Below are positions 55,840 through 64,000 of a stretch of 64,000 nucleotides of DNA, piece after piece; within the stretch, counting starts at the first letter, position 1, and each line of letters opens with the position of its first letter. Where the stretch lies: positions 124,001-188,000 of the forward strand of contig NZ_JAUSUL010000004.1 of NCBI RefSeq assembly GCF_030814015.1, given 5' to 3'. The position numbers and the translations under genes are program-made. The notes under the pieces are model-generated. The model made no database searches. It saw only the letters and a program-made list of their open reading frames with translations, and was not told where the DNA came from. The DNA is from Amorphus orientalis. GTDB lineage: Bacteria > Pseudomonadota > Alphaproteobacteria > Rhizobiales > Amorphaceae.

Positions 55840-57108
55840 TCAGTCGAGCCAGGGCGGCAGGCTGTCGAGCCCGATCAACTCTTCGTAAGATGGCCGCCGG
55901 CGGATGACGTGGAACTTGTCGCCGTTCACCAGCACCTCCGGCACCAGCCGGCGGGTGTTGTAGGTGCCCGCCTGGACCGCACCGTAGGCGCCGGCGGTCA
56001 TCACCGCCAGGAAATCGCCCCGCTCGGCGGCCGGCAGCATCCGGTCGAGCGCCAGATAGTCGCCGGTTTCGCAGACCGGTCCGACCACGTCGGTGCGCAC
56101 CGCCGAGCGCGCGGCGACCCGCTCGTCCACCGCGACGATGCGGTGATAGGCATCGTAGAGCGTGGGACGGACGAGATCGTTCATGGCCGCGTCGACGATC
56201 AGGAAATCCTTGTCCTCTCCGGTCTTCCGGAAGATGACCTGGGTGACCAGGATCCCCGCGTTTCCGGCGATCATCCGGCCCGGCTCCAGCAGGATCGAGC
56301 AGCCGAACCGGTTGCCGTGGCGGCGGATCACCTCGGCGTAGGCCTCCGGCCGCGGCGGATCGGCCTCGGTCTCGTCATAGGGGACGCCGAGCCCGCCGCC
56401 GAGATCGACGTGCTCGATCGTGTGGCCGTCGGCGCGCAGGTCCTCCACCAGGCCGCCGATCACCTGAAAGGCCTGGTCGAACGGCTCCAGATCGGTGATC
56501 TGCGAGCCGATGTGCATGTCGACGCCGATCACGCGGATCCCGGGCAGCCGAGCGGCACGGGCATAGACTTCGCGCGCCGCGTTGAAGGGAATGCCGAACT
56601 TCGTTTCGCGGTGTCCCGTGGCGATCTTCTTGTGGGTCTTGGGGTCGACGTCCGGGTTGATGCGCACGGAGACCGGCGCGACCCGCCCCATCTCGACGGC
56701 CACCGCGGACAGCCGGTCGAGTTCGGGTTCGGATTCCACGTTGAAGCAGAGGATGCCGGCGTCCAGCGCCGCCGCCATTTCGTGGTCGGTCTTGCCGACG
56801 CCCGAAAAGACGATGCGCTCGGCAGGCACGCCGGCCTTGAGCGCGCGGCGCAGTTCGCCCTCCGAGACCACGTCCATGCCCGCGCCATGCCGGGCGAGCG
56901 TGGCGATCACCGCCTGGTTCGAGTTCGCCTTCATGGCGTAGCACACCAGCGCCGGCAGGCCCGCCATCGCCTCGGTGAAGACCGTCAGGTGGCGGGTCAA
57001 CGTCGCCGTCGAATAGACGTAGAACGGGGTGCCCACTGCCGCCGCGATCTCGGGAAGCGGCACGTCCTCGGCATGCAGAACGCCATTGCGATAGTCGAAA
57101 TGATGCAC
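55840..57108 (-). CDS. lysA: diaminopimelate decarboxylase
   Basis: The 422-residue protein has the two LysA domains. The PLP lysine is K60 in CYAMKANSNQAV; further motifs are VVSEGELRRAL, NPDVDPKTHKKIATG, HIGSQITDLEPF, LGGGLGVPY, EPGRMIAGNAG and GPVCETGDYLA. It decarboxylates meso-diaminopimelate to lysine, the last step of lysine synthesis. A GTG start at 57108 follows CCGGAG at good spacing. It is downstream of lptM on the same strand. Confidence 0.97.
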   Translation of the reverse strand: MHHFDYRNGVLHAEDVPLPEIAAAVGTPFYVYSTATLTRHLTVFTEAMAGLPALVCYAMKANSNQAVIATLARHGAGMDVVSEGELRRALKAGVPAERIVFSGVGKTDHEMAAALDAGILCFNVESEPELDRLSAVAVEMGRVAPVSVRINPDVDPKTHKKIATGHRETKFGIPFNAAREVYARAARLPGIRVIGVDMHIGSQITDLEPFDQAFQVIGGLVEDLRADGHTIEHVDLGGGLGVPYDETEADPPRPEAYAEVIRRHGNRFGCSILLEPGRMIAGNAGILVTQVIFRKTGEDKDFLIVDAAMNDLVRPTLYDAYHRIVAVDERVAARSAVRTDVVGPVCETGDYLALDRMLPAAERGDFLAVMTAGAYGAVQAGTYNTRRLVPEVLVNGDKFHVIRRRPSYEELIGLDSLPPWLD

Positions 57109-57231
57109 CGGGAAACTCCGGAACCAGACCGTGACCGGCCGGGGCGTTTCCCCACGGCCGGCAAGCGGCTTGCGAATTGCGATGATGGACGACGGGCGGT
57201 CACGATCGGAACCGCGCCGCGGCCGGAGATG

Positions 57232-57444
57232 TCAGAGAAGCGGATCCGTGACGATCGGATCGAGGATGAATTTCCGGGTCGATCCCTGGCCCCAGGGCTC
57301 CTTGTAGGGCTGGTCGGGATTCTCCGCAGCCGTCGGAGGCGGGGGCGCATAGGGGCCGGCCTTGCGTCCGCAGGCCGAGAGCCCCACCGCGAGACACAGG
57401 GCGATCCCCACACCCACGACCGTCCGCCGCTTGAATTCAACCAC
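57232..57444 (-). CDS. lptM: small lipoprotein LptM (YifL-like)
   Basis: The 70-residue precursor has a lipoprotein signal (KRRTVVGVGIALCLAVGLSAC) with the lipobox LSAC ending at C25. The mature protein begins CGRKAGPYAPPPP, matching the LptM/YifL start (CGxKGPLxxPP). In E. coli LptM supports the LPS transport protein LptD, and its gene lies near lysA/dapF genes, as here. The start is a GTG at 57444. argH and lysA flank it on the same strand. Confidence 0.85.
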   Translation of the reverse strand: MVEFKRRTVVGVGIALCLAVGLSACGRKAGPYAPPPPTAAENPDQPYKEPWGQGSTRKFILDPIVTDPLL

Positions 57445-57477
57445 CGCTCTTCTCCCGCTTTCCGGCGCCGACCGGTC

Positions 57478-58899
57478 TCACCGTCCGTCCGCCTTCCTTG
57501 ATCGACCCGACGCGGCCTCCCGGTCAAGGCGCCGCCGCCAGCGTTTGACCTGGGCACGCACGTTTTTGGGCGCCGTGCCGCCGTAGCTGGTGCGGCTCGC
57601 GACCGACTTGGCCACCGAGAGCACGCCCTTGACGCGCTCGTCGATGCGGTCGTCGACCGCCTTCATCTCCTCCACCGAAAGCTGGTCGAGCGTGCGGCCG
57701 CTCTCCGATGCGATCGCCACGACGCGCCCCGTGACGTGGTGGGCTTCGCGGAACGGCAGCCCCGCCTCCCGCACGAGCCAGTCGGCAAGGTCGGTGGCCG
57801 TCGAATAGCCGCCGCCGGCGGCGCGCCGCATCGCCTTCTCGTTGGGAACGATGTCACGCACCATGCCGGTCATCGCGGCCACGCACAGGGTCAGCGTCGG
57901 GAGCGCGTCGAAGACCGGCTCCTTGTCCTCCTGCATGTCCTTGGAATAGGCCAGCGGCAGCCCCTTCATGACCGTGACCAGCGTGGTCAGCGCACCGAGA
58001 ATCCGACCGGTCTTGGCCCGCACCAGCTCGGCCGCGTCCGGGTTGCGCTTCTGCGGCATGATCGAGGAGCCGGTGGTGAACTTGTCCGACAGCGTCACGA
58101 ACGAGAACGGCGCCGAGCACCAGATCACGATCTCTTCGGCCAGCCGCGACAGGTGCAGCGCGGTGATCGTCGCCGCCGACATCGCCTCCAGCGCGAAATC
58201 CCGGTCGGAGACCGAATCGATGGAATTCGCCGTCGGACGGTCGAAGCCGAGTGCCGCCGCCGTCGCTTCCCGGTCGATCGGAAAGGCCGTGCCGGCAAGG
58301 GCGGCCGCACCGAGCGGACATTCGTTGAGCCGCGCGCGGGCATCGGCGAAGCGACCGCGGTCGCGCCCGATCATCTCCACATAGGCGAGAAGGTGATGCC
58401 CGAAGGTCACCGGCTGCGCGGTCTGGAGGTGGGTGAAGCCCGGCATGATGGTGGCCGAATGGGCCTCCGCCTGGTCGAGGAAGGCGGCCTGAAGCTCCTG
58501 CAGCCCGGTCTCGATCGCGTCGACGGCATCGCGCACCCAGAGGCGGAAATCGGTCGCGACCTGATCGTTTCGGGAGCGGCCGGTGTGCAGCCGGCCCGCC
58601 GCCGGTCCGATCAGTTCCGCCAGCCGCGATTCCACGTTCATGTGGATGTCCTCGAGCGCCCGGGAGAACTGGAACGATCCGTCGCGGATCTCCGCCTCGA
58701 TCCGGTCTAGACCTTCGAGGATCGCCTCTCCATCTTTCTGGTCGACGATGGACTGCGCCATGAGCATTGAGGCATGGGCGCGGGAGCCGGCGATATCCTG
58801 GGCGAACAGTGTCCTGTCGAAGTCGATGGAGGCATTGATCTCCTCCATGATGGCGTCGGGAGCGCTCTCGAAGCGTCCGCCCCACATCCGGTTGCTCAT
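57478..58899 (-). CDS. argH: argininosuccinate lyase
   Basis: The 473-residue protein is a full ArgH of the fumarase superfamily: [11 protein letters not shown] at the start, [27 protein letters not shown], the catalytic serine loop [13 protein letters not shown] and [14 protein letters not shown]. It splits argininosuccinate to arginine and fumarate. The C-terminal tail ([19 protein letters not shown]) is basic and a little longer than usual. It is divergent from the TlpA-type gene, with 55 bp between starts. Confidence 0.97.
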   Translation of the reverse strand: MSNRMWGGRFESAPDAIMEEINASIDFDRTLFAQDIAGSRAHASMLMAQSIVDQKDGEAILEGLDRIEAEIRDGSFQFSRALEDIHMNVESRLAELIGPAAGRLHTGRSRNDQVATDFRLWVRDAVDAIETGLQELQAAFLDQAEAHSATIMPGFTHLQTAQPVTFGHHLLAYVEMIGRDRGRFADARARLNECPLGAAALAGTAFPIDREATAAALGFDRPTANSIDSVSDRDFALEAMSAATITALHLSRLAEEIVIWCSAPFSFVTLSDKFTTGSSIMPQKRNPDAAELVRAKTGRILGALTTLVTVMKGLPLAYSKDMQEDKEPVFDALPTLTLCVAAMTGMVRDIVPNEKAMRRAAGGGYSTATDLADWLVREAGLPFREAHHVTGRVVAIASESGRTLDQLSVEEMKAVDDRIDERVKGVLSVAKSVASRTSYGGTAPKNVRAQVKRWRRRLDREAASGRSRKADGR

Positions 58900-58954
58900 G
58901 TCACCATCGCCTTAGCTGCGGTTTCGAACCTGTTTGACAGTCATCACGAGGGTC

Positions 58955-59632
58955 ATGTCGGATTTCCCCCAGTCCCCTGCGCGCCGTCGCCGATTCCTGA
59001 CCATCGGCCTGGCTACCGTCGCCGGCATCGCGCTCGGGGTGGGCGCGGTATACGTGAGCGGCGGCTTTTCTGGCAACGCCAGAGCGGGAGAATGTGAGTT
59101 GGCCGCGGAGAATGCCGCCGGCCTGTCGGAGGTCGCGACCGGCACGCTCGCCGGATTCACGCCGACCGACAAGGCCACCGACCTCAGCAGTCTGTCCTTC
59201 CGCAACGGCGCCGGCGAGCCCGTCACGCTCGCGGATTTCTCCGGAAAGACCGTCCTTCTCAATCTCTGGGCCACCTGGTGTGCGCCCTGCCGGGCGGAAA
59301 TGCCGTCCCTCGACAACCTCGAGGACCAGCGCGGATCGGACGACTTCCAGGTCGTGGCGGTTTCGGTCGACACCAAGACCGACGGCCGGGCCGAAAAGTT
59401 CTACGAGGAAACCGGCATCGACGATCTCGTCTTCTTCATCGAACCGACCCTCACCCTGTTCAACACGCTGAAGGAAAACGGGCTCGCCTACGGCATGCCG
59501 ACCACCCTTCTGATCGACGGGAACGGCTGTCATGTCGGCAGCCTGAACGGGCCCGCGGAATGGGATGCGCCGGAAGCGCTCGCGCTGGTCGATGCGGCGC
59601 TCGCGGAACGGGACGGCACCTCCGCCGAATAG
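58955..59632 (+). CDS. TlpA family membrane-anchored thiol:disulfide oxidoreductase
   Basis: The 225-residue protein has a basic start (ARRRRFL) and one membrane anchor or signal (about 15-38), then a periplasmic thioredoxin fold with the WCAPC active site (108-112; LLNLWATWCAPCRAEMPSL) and YGMPTTLLID. TlpA reduces or matures cytochrome oxidase copper-site proteins in rhizobia. The ATG at 58955 is chosen; a TTG at 58934 would add seven residues. The downstream gene for a small two-cysteine protein lies 82 bp away. Confidence 0.9.
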   Translation: MSDFPQSPARRRRFLTIGLATVAGIALGVGAVYVSGGFSGNARAGECELAAENAAGLSEVATGTLAGFTPTDKATDLSSLSFRNGAGEPVTLADFSGKTVLLNLWATWCAPCRAEMPSLDNLEDQRGSDDFQVVAVSVDTKTDGRAEKFYEETGIDDLVFFIEPTLTLFNTLKENGLAYGMPTTLLIDGNGCHVGSLNGPAEWDAPEALALVDAALAERDGTSAE

Positions 59633-59714
59633 GGTGTTTCCAGACGGGGCCGCCACCAATAGGGTGCCGAACCAGTCGAACCTTTCCCATCTCACCGATC
59701 TGGAGGAATTCGCG

Positions 59715-59945
59715 ATGTGGGTCGTTACTGCGTTGGTCGTGCAGATGTTCGCGGCGCCGAATGCCTGGGTCGTCACCCAAGCCGGCAGCTTCGACACCCG
59801 CGAGGCCTGTGAGGCGGAGATCGCGAAGGCGGTTCCCGACCAGCTCGACGCCGACGACCGCAAGCGCTGGGAGGACGGTTTCCAGACCTATCAGTGCATC
59901 CGCGCGATCGGACCGGGCGACGACGAGCCCGCCGTCAACCAATAG
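59715..59945 (+). CDS. small two-cysteine protein of unknown function
   Basis: The 76-residue product has a hydrophobic start (MWVVTALVVQMFAAPNAWVV) that may be a signal or anchor, and two cysteines, C32 (TREACEAEI) and C61 (TYQCIRAI). CEAEIAKAV with a later YQC recalls small exported proteins with one disulfide. GGAGGA lies 8 bases before the ATG at 59715, giving clear translation support. I do not recognise a named family. It follows a TlpA-type gene, and could be a client, but that is a guess. Confidence 0.68.
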   Translation: MWVVTALVVQMFAAPNAWVVTQAGSFDTREACEAEIAKAVPDQLDADDRKRWEDGFQTYQCIRAIGPGDDEPAVNQ

Positions 59946-59960
59946 CGGCCGGCCGGCCGG
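59945..59960. other. 16-bp perfect GC palindrome between convergent genes
   Basis: GCGGCCGGCCGGCCGC is its own reverse complement. It overlaps the last base of the small protein gene's stop and lies 11 bp before the channel gene's stop. It could form a hairpin or cruciform that separates the two convergent transcripts. In DNA this GC-rich, some such palindromes arise by chance. Confidence 0.5.
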
Positions 59961-59970
59961 CCGCGCCGGC

Positions 59971-60819
59971 TCACCAGTCACCCTCGGTGGGAATGTTCAG
60001 CGTCTCGCCGCAATGCTTGCAGTGGACCGCGTCCGGGTCGTGTCGGCTCAGCCCGCACTCCGGGCACGGATAGCTGACCTTGGCGGGGCGGAAGATCGTC
60101 TGGACGAGACGCAGGAACAGTCCGACCCCGAACACCATGATCAGCACCGCCAGTACGCGGCCGGCGGTGTCGGTCAGGGTGATGTCGCCGAAGCCTGTGG
60201 TGGTGAGCGTGGCGACGGTGAAATAGAGCGCATCGAAATAGTTGTTGATCTGCGGATTGCGGCCGTCTTCCAGCACGAAGACCACAGCCGTGACGAGGAA
60301 GACGAAGACCGTCAGGTTGAGGGCCGACTGGATCACCTCCTCGTTGCGGATGAACCATTTCGAATAGCGCCGCATGTCGTTGACGACATGATAGGACCGC
60401 AAGAGCCTCAGCATGCGCACCACGCGCAGGAAGCCGAGATTGTCGATGAAGGCGCTCGCGAACAGGCTGACGATCACGATCAGATCCATGATCGCCGTGA
60501 AGCTCAGCATGAACCGCCATGGCCGGTTGGCGATGAGCATGCGGGCCAGATAGTCGAGGACGAGGGCAGCGCCGATCACGTAGTCGACGGCGTGCCAGAC
60601 CGGGCTCAGCTCGAAGGTCGCCGTCGCCAGGAAGTAGATGATCAGTACGACGTCGAGCACCAGCAGCGCCATCCGGACGCGGCGCGCCCTGGGTGTATTG
60701 CCGTAGTAGAGTTCGCGCAGATTTTCGCGCAGACGATCGAGAGGTCCCGAAGCGGGCGCGCTTTCCGCGTTTTCGGGGCCCGCCTCGCCAGCCGCGTCAT
60801 CGGCAGATTGCTGTGCCAT
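59971..60819 (-). CDS. potassium channel-like ion transporter with C-terminal zinc ribbon
   Basis: The 282-residue protein has a disordered start, then six helices of a voltage-gated-type channel. S4 is RVVRMLRLLRSY (132-143) with spaced arginines. The pore helix and filter read LTTTGFGDI (205-213), where potassium channels usually have TVGYGD. After S6 a short tail carries CPECG (252-256) and CKHCG (267-271), a four-cysteine zinc ribbon. The ATG at 60819 is preferred over an upstream start. It probably conducts potassium or other cations; the tail may sense zinc or redox state. Confidence 0.85.
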   Translation of the reverse strand: MAQQSADDAAGEAGPENAESAPASGPLDRLRENLRELYYGNTPRARRVRMALLVLDVVLIIYFLATATFELSPVWHAVDYVIGAALVLDYLARMLIANRPWRFMLSFTAIMDLIVIVSLFASAFIDNLGFLRVVRMLRLLRSYHVVNDMRRYSKWFIRNEEVIQSALNLTVFVFLVTAVVFVLEDGRNPQINNYFDALYFTVATLTTTGFGDITLTDTAGRVLAVLIMVFGVGLFLRLVQTIFRPAKVSYPCPECGLSRHDPDAVHCKHCGETLNIPTEGDW

Positions 60820-61024
60820 CGGTCTCTCGTCGGTCGTGACCCGGGGATCTCGGTGCGCCGCCCCATATCGCGCATTTGCGGATGACACGGCAACACGTGT
60901 GCCACGTCACTGTTTCGAAACCGCAATAGGGTCATGAAAACGGTTGCCGCTCGGTGTATCGTGACCGGGTCAGACTGGCCCCGGTGCAAACGGCGAAGCG
61001 GCCCGGAATTAAAGAGAGGCTTCC

Positions 61025-64000
61025 ATGGCTCGGCCCACCTTCCTCCGCATGATCCGACAGCTCGCGCTCGTCGCGGCAGCGACCCTCCTCGCCGCGCCCG
61101 CGGTCGCCCAGGATCGGGAGATCGTCACCTACCGGGACACCGACCTGCCGGGCTTCGACTACCAGACGCTGAAGGAAATCCCGCTGTCCGTCTGCGAATC
61201 CGCCTGCCTCGCGGACCAGACCTGCCAGGCCTTCACCTACAACGAGAGCGCGCGCTGGTGCTTCCTGAAGTCCGACGTGGGCGAGCGCAGCCGCTATGTC
61301 GGCGCGATCTCCGGCGAGGTCCGGGTGCGCAGCGGCACGCAGACGGCAACCGTGGATCCGCTGCCGCTGCCGGACGTGACCTTCCTGCCGGAGGACACCG
61401 TGCGCGACGCGACCCGGCTCCGCGCCCAGGCGCTCGCCGCCGTGCGCACCGGCCAGACCATCGGACGGTTCTCCCCGGCCTCCGCCCAGGCTCTCACCAA
61501 CGGCACCGCCTGGACCTGGATCGACATGGCCCGCCAGCTGCTGGGGGTTCAGTCCGACGACTGGCGCGAGCAGCAGCAGCTTCCCCGGGACGCCGCCTCC
61601 GCCGCCTATCTGGGCCTGACCCGCTCGACCACGCCCGACGAACAGGCCAGTTCCCTCGACGTCCTGAGCCAGGCGCTCGAGGCCCAGGCCCTGTGGCGTC
61701 CGGCGATCGAGGCGCTCAAGGCGAGCCTCGCCATCGTCGACGACCCCGACGCCCGCAACCGCTACGAGGCGCTCCGGGAGGAGCACGGATTCCGGATCGT
61801 CGACTACACCGTGGACTCCGACGTCGCGAGCCCTCGGATCTGCGTCCAGTTTTCCGAACTCCTGCAGGGTGCGCCGGCCGATCTCGCGAAATATGTGAGC
61901 GTGGAGGAGATCCGCGACCCGATCGTCTCGGCCGATGACAAGCAGCTCTGCCTCGACGGCCTGACCCATGGCGAGCGCTACAACCTGACCATTCGCGCCG
62001 GCCTGCCCTCGACCGTCGGCGAGAGCCTGCAGCGGGCCGCATCGTTCTCCGTCTATGTCCGCGATCAGGCGCCGGCCGCGCGGTTCTCCGGCGGGTCCTA
62101 CGTGCTGCCGGAGAGCGGCGCCGTCGGAATCCCCGTCACCACGGTGAACACCCGCAAGCTCGATATCCAGGTGCTCAGGATCGGCGACCGCGGACTGGTC
62201 GGCACCGTCCGCGACGGCGACTTCAAGCGCGGTCTCTCTTCCTGGGAGGTCGACCGGATCGCCGACGAAACCGGCGAACGGGTCTGGTCGGGCTCCATGG
62301 ACGTGGAGATGGAGCTCAACCAGGAGATCACCACCGCCTTTCCGGTCGACGAGGCAATCGGGACCCTGGAGCCCGGCGTCTACGTGATGACGGCGGAGCC
62401 GGTCGAGGACGACGAGCCCTACGGCACCCTGGCAACCCAGTGGTTCGTGGTCTCCGATCTGGGCCTTGCCGCCATGTCCGGCAGCGACGGCGTCGACGTC
62501 TTCGTGCGCTCCATCGCCTCCGCCGATGCGCTCGCAGCCGTGTCGGTCCGGCTGATCGCGCGCAACGATCAGATCCTGGCCGAGGCGGAGACCGACGCCA
62601 GCGGCCATGCCTTCCTGCCCGGACGCGCCGCGTCCGATGCGGGCGATGGCCTCACCCCGGCGCTTCTGGTCGCCGAAACCGCGGCCGGCGACTACGCCTT
62701 CCTCGACCTGACGTCGGCCGGCTTCGAACTCACCGATCGCGGCGACGACGGCCGCCCCGCCCCCGGTCCGCTCGATGCGTTCGTGGTCGCCGAGCGTGGC
62801 ATCTACCGCGGCGGGGAGACGGTCCATCTCACGGCCCTGCTGCGCCACGACACCGCGGAGGCCGCCGTCGACGTGCCGCTGACCCTGATCGTGCGGCGGC
62901 CGGACGGCGTGGAAGACCGCCGCATCGTCCTCACCGACGATAATGCCGGCGGCTCCACCGCCGAAATTGACCTTCTGTCGTCGGCTCAGACCGGCACCTG
63001 GCGGGTGGCGGCCTATGTCGACCCGAATGCGGCGCCGATCGGCGAGACCAGCTTCCTGGTCGAGGATTTTGTTCCCGAACGGATCGAGGCGACGCTCTCG
63101 GCCCCCGACGGCCCGGTCGACCAGGGCGGTGAACTGCCCATCGATGTCGATGCCCGATATCTCTACGGCGCCCCGGCCGCCGGACTGGCGTTGGAAGGCG
63201 AAACCGCGGTCCGGCCCGCCGAGACCGTCGCCGGGTTCGACGGCTACAGCTTCGGCCTCGACGACGACCCGGTCACGCCGATGCGCGCGCCGCTGGTCGA
63301 GCTGCCGCGCACCGATCCCGAGGGACGCGCGGCGATCGAGGCGCGCATCCCGACCCTGCCGGCGACGACCCGCCCGCTGGAAGCCGAGATCACCGTGCGC
63401 GTGCGCGAAGCCTCCGGCCGCGCTGTGGAGGAATCGCTGACCCGTGCGGTCACCCCATCCGCGCCGATGATCGGCATCCGGCCGCTGTTTTCGAACGGTC
63501 AGGTGAGCGAGGGGACCACCGCGTCCTTTGCGGTGATCGCGGTCGATCCCGCGCTCCGGCGCACCAATCTCGCCGGCGCCTCGTGGGAACTCCTGAAGGT
63601 CAACCGCCGGTTCCAGTGGTACCGGGAGGGCTCCAACTGGAGCTACGAGCCGATCACCTCGACCCAGCGGATCGACAGCGGCACCATCGACCTGGCCTCC
63701 GGCGATCCGGCGCGGATTTCCGTGCCCGTCGACTGGGGTACCTACCGCCTGGAAATCGTCGACCCCGACAGCGCAGCGACCGCCTCCAGCGTGACCTTCA
63801 CCGCAGGGTGGGTGAGCCTGACGGGCCAGGCGGACACGCCCGACATGCTGGAAGTCGGTCTCGACAAGGCCGACTATTCGCCCGGCGAGACGGCGACCGT
63901 GCGGCTCGATCCGCGCTTCGCCGGCACGGCCGTGATCTCGGTCGTCTCCGACCAGCTGCTCCACATGCAGACCGTCGACGTGCCCGCCGGCGGCACCTCG
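61025..64000 (+). CDS. alpha-2-macroglobulin family protein with N-terminal PAN/Apple domain (3' end outside window)
   Basis: The frame is open from the ATG at 61025 to the window edge, giving 992 residues. A signal peptide (about 1-28, ending AVAQ) is followed by a PAN/Apple-like domain with four cysteines (C57, C61, C67, C79; CESACLADQTCQAFTYN). The rest has bacterial alpha-2-macroglobulin features: LNYTIRAG-like RYNLTIRAGLPS, FVVAERGIYRGGETVHLTALLR (a macroglobulin repeat), FLVEDFVPERIEA, and KADYSPGETATVRL. Such proteins trap proteases in the periplasm and are often paired with PBP1C. The thioester region lies beyond the window. Confidence 0.92.
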   Translation, partial: MARPTFLRMIRQLALVAAATLLAAPAVAQDREIVTYRDTDLPGFDYQTLKEIPLSVCESACLADQTCQAFTYNESARWCFLKSDVGERSRYVGAISGEVRVRSGTQTATVDPLPLPDVTFLPEDTVRDATRLRAQALAAVRTGQTIGRFSPASAQALTNGTAWTWIDMARQLLGVQSDDWREQQQLPRDAASAAYLGLTRSTTPDEQASSLDVLSQALEAQALWRPAIEALKASLAIVDDPDARNRYEALREEHGFRIVDYTVDSDVASPRICVQFSELLQGAPADLAKYVSVEEIRDPIVSADDKQLCLDGLTHGERYNLTIRAGLPSTVGESLQRAASFSVYVRDQAPAARFSGGSYVLPESGAVGIPVTTVNTRKLDIQVLRIGDRGLVGTVRDGDFKRGLSSWEVDRIADETGERVWSGSMDVEMELNQEITTAFPVDEAIGTLEPGVYVMTAEPVEDDEPYGTLATQWFVVSDLGLAAMSGSDGVDVFVRSIASADALAAVSVRLIARNDQILAEAETDASGHAFLPGRAASDAGDGLTPALLVAETAAGDYAFLDLTSAGFELTDRGDDGRPAPGPLDAFVVAERGIYRGGETVHLTALLRHDTAEAAVDVPLTLIVRRPDGVEDRRIVLTDDNAGGSTAEIDLLSSAQTGTWRVAAYVDPNAAPIGETSFLVEDFVPERIEATLSAPDGPVDQGGELPIDVDARYLYGAPAAGLALEGETAVRPAETVAGFDGYSFGLDDDPVTPMRAPLVELPRTDPEGRAAIEARIPTLPATTRPLEAEITVRVREASGRAVEESLTRAVTPSAPMIGIRPLFSNGQVSEGTTASFAVIAVDPALRRTNLAGASWELLKVNRRFQWYREGSNWSYEPITSTQRIDSGTIDLASGDPARISVPVDWGTYRLEIVDPDSAATASSVTFTAGWVSLTGQADTPDMLEVGLDKADYSPGETATVRLDPRFAGTAVISVVSDQLLHMQTVDVPAGGTS

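Noticed and set aside
60932-63964. A 1010-codon open frame on the minus strand opposite the macroglobulin gene
   Set aside because: Same artefact; the product is rich in Arg, Gly and His as expected from antisense reading, and the plus-strand frame has a signal peptide and family motifs.

Overview
The window is a gene-dense, strongly GC-rich stretch of chromosome from an alphaproteobacterium, almost certainly of the order Hyphomicrobiales (Rhizobiales). The signs are the gene content and neighbourhoods: DUF2794, DUF1178, DUF2125, DUF3108 and TIGR02302 proteins; CpdR encoded beside N-formylglutamate amidohydrolase, an HisN-type phosphatase and a suhB/mmgR-type small RNA; ppi-argJ-mutT divergent from secA; aroQ-hisC-tyrC near metXW; ftsE-ftsX-ydcF-plsC; and lptM-lysA near argH. 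I see no phage, insertion sequence, CRISPR array or obvious genomic island. Nearly every gene looks like core metabolism or cell biology.

Layout. 1-7.1 kb: end of a DUF2794 gene, an M20 amidohydrolase, an orphan TAXI-type binding protein divergent from a TetR regulator, a BioC-like methyltransferase divergent from comF, then the tightly overlapping grxC-nit-DUF1178 operon. 7.1-10.1 kb: hisN, the small RNA, N-formylglutamate amidohydrolase, cpdR (TTG start) and tRNA-Val(GAC). 10.1-21.4 kb: a mixed block with an HXXEE membrane protein, a secreted sugar dehydrogenase, two convergent diguanylate cyclases with intact I-sites, an XRE-cupin/GNAT pair, a glutathione transferase, a Tat-exported beta-carbonic anhydrase, DUF1206, an SDR, DUF3108 and TauE/SafE. 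21.7-25.9 kb: pheT without pheS, YggT, DUF167 and folD.

25.9-34.3 kb, mainly minus strand: ergothioneine genes egtB-egtD; a thioredoxin/LON-domain/Trm112 group; prolyl-tRNA deacylase; a small secreted His/Gly-rich protein; and ppi-argJ-mutT. 34.6-40.3 kb: secA and two transporters. 40.5-47.5 kb: cupin and gloB, a methyltransferase, metX-metW (methionine), and chorismate mutase-hisC-tyrC (tyrosine). 47.5-52.8 kb: DUF2125, a ChaC-like cyclotransferase, and the ftsE-ftsX-ydcF-plsC group. 53-64 kb: a large glutamine-rich TIGR02302 membrane protein, lysA, lptM, argH, a TlpA-type thioredoxin, a small two-cysteine protein, a potassium-channel-like protein with a zinc ribbon, and the first 992 codons of an alpha-2-macroglobulin with an N-terminal PAN/Apple domain.

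The most useful points for a second look are the small RNA at 8175-8260; a pair of ~117-bp dispersed repeats at 17.8 and 48.7 kb, one of which decides a start codon; the chorismate mutase with a C-terminal domain resembling a decayed prephenate dehydratase; two convergent gene pairs whose 3' ends overlap by 65 and 81 bp; and the unusual channel. I did not find a convincing wholly new multi-gene system.
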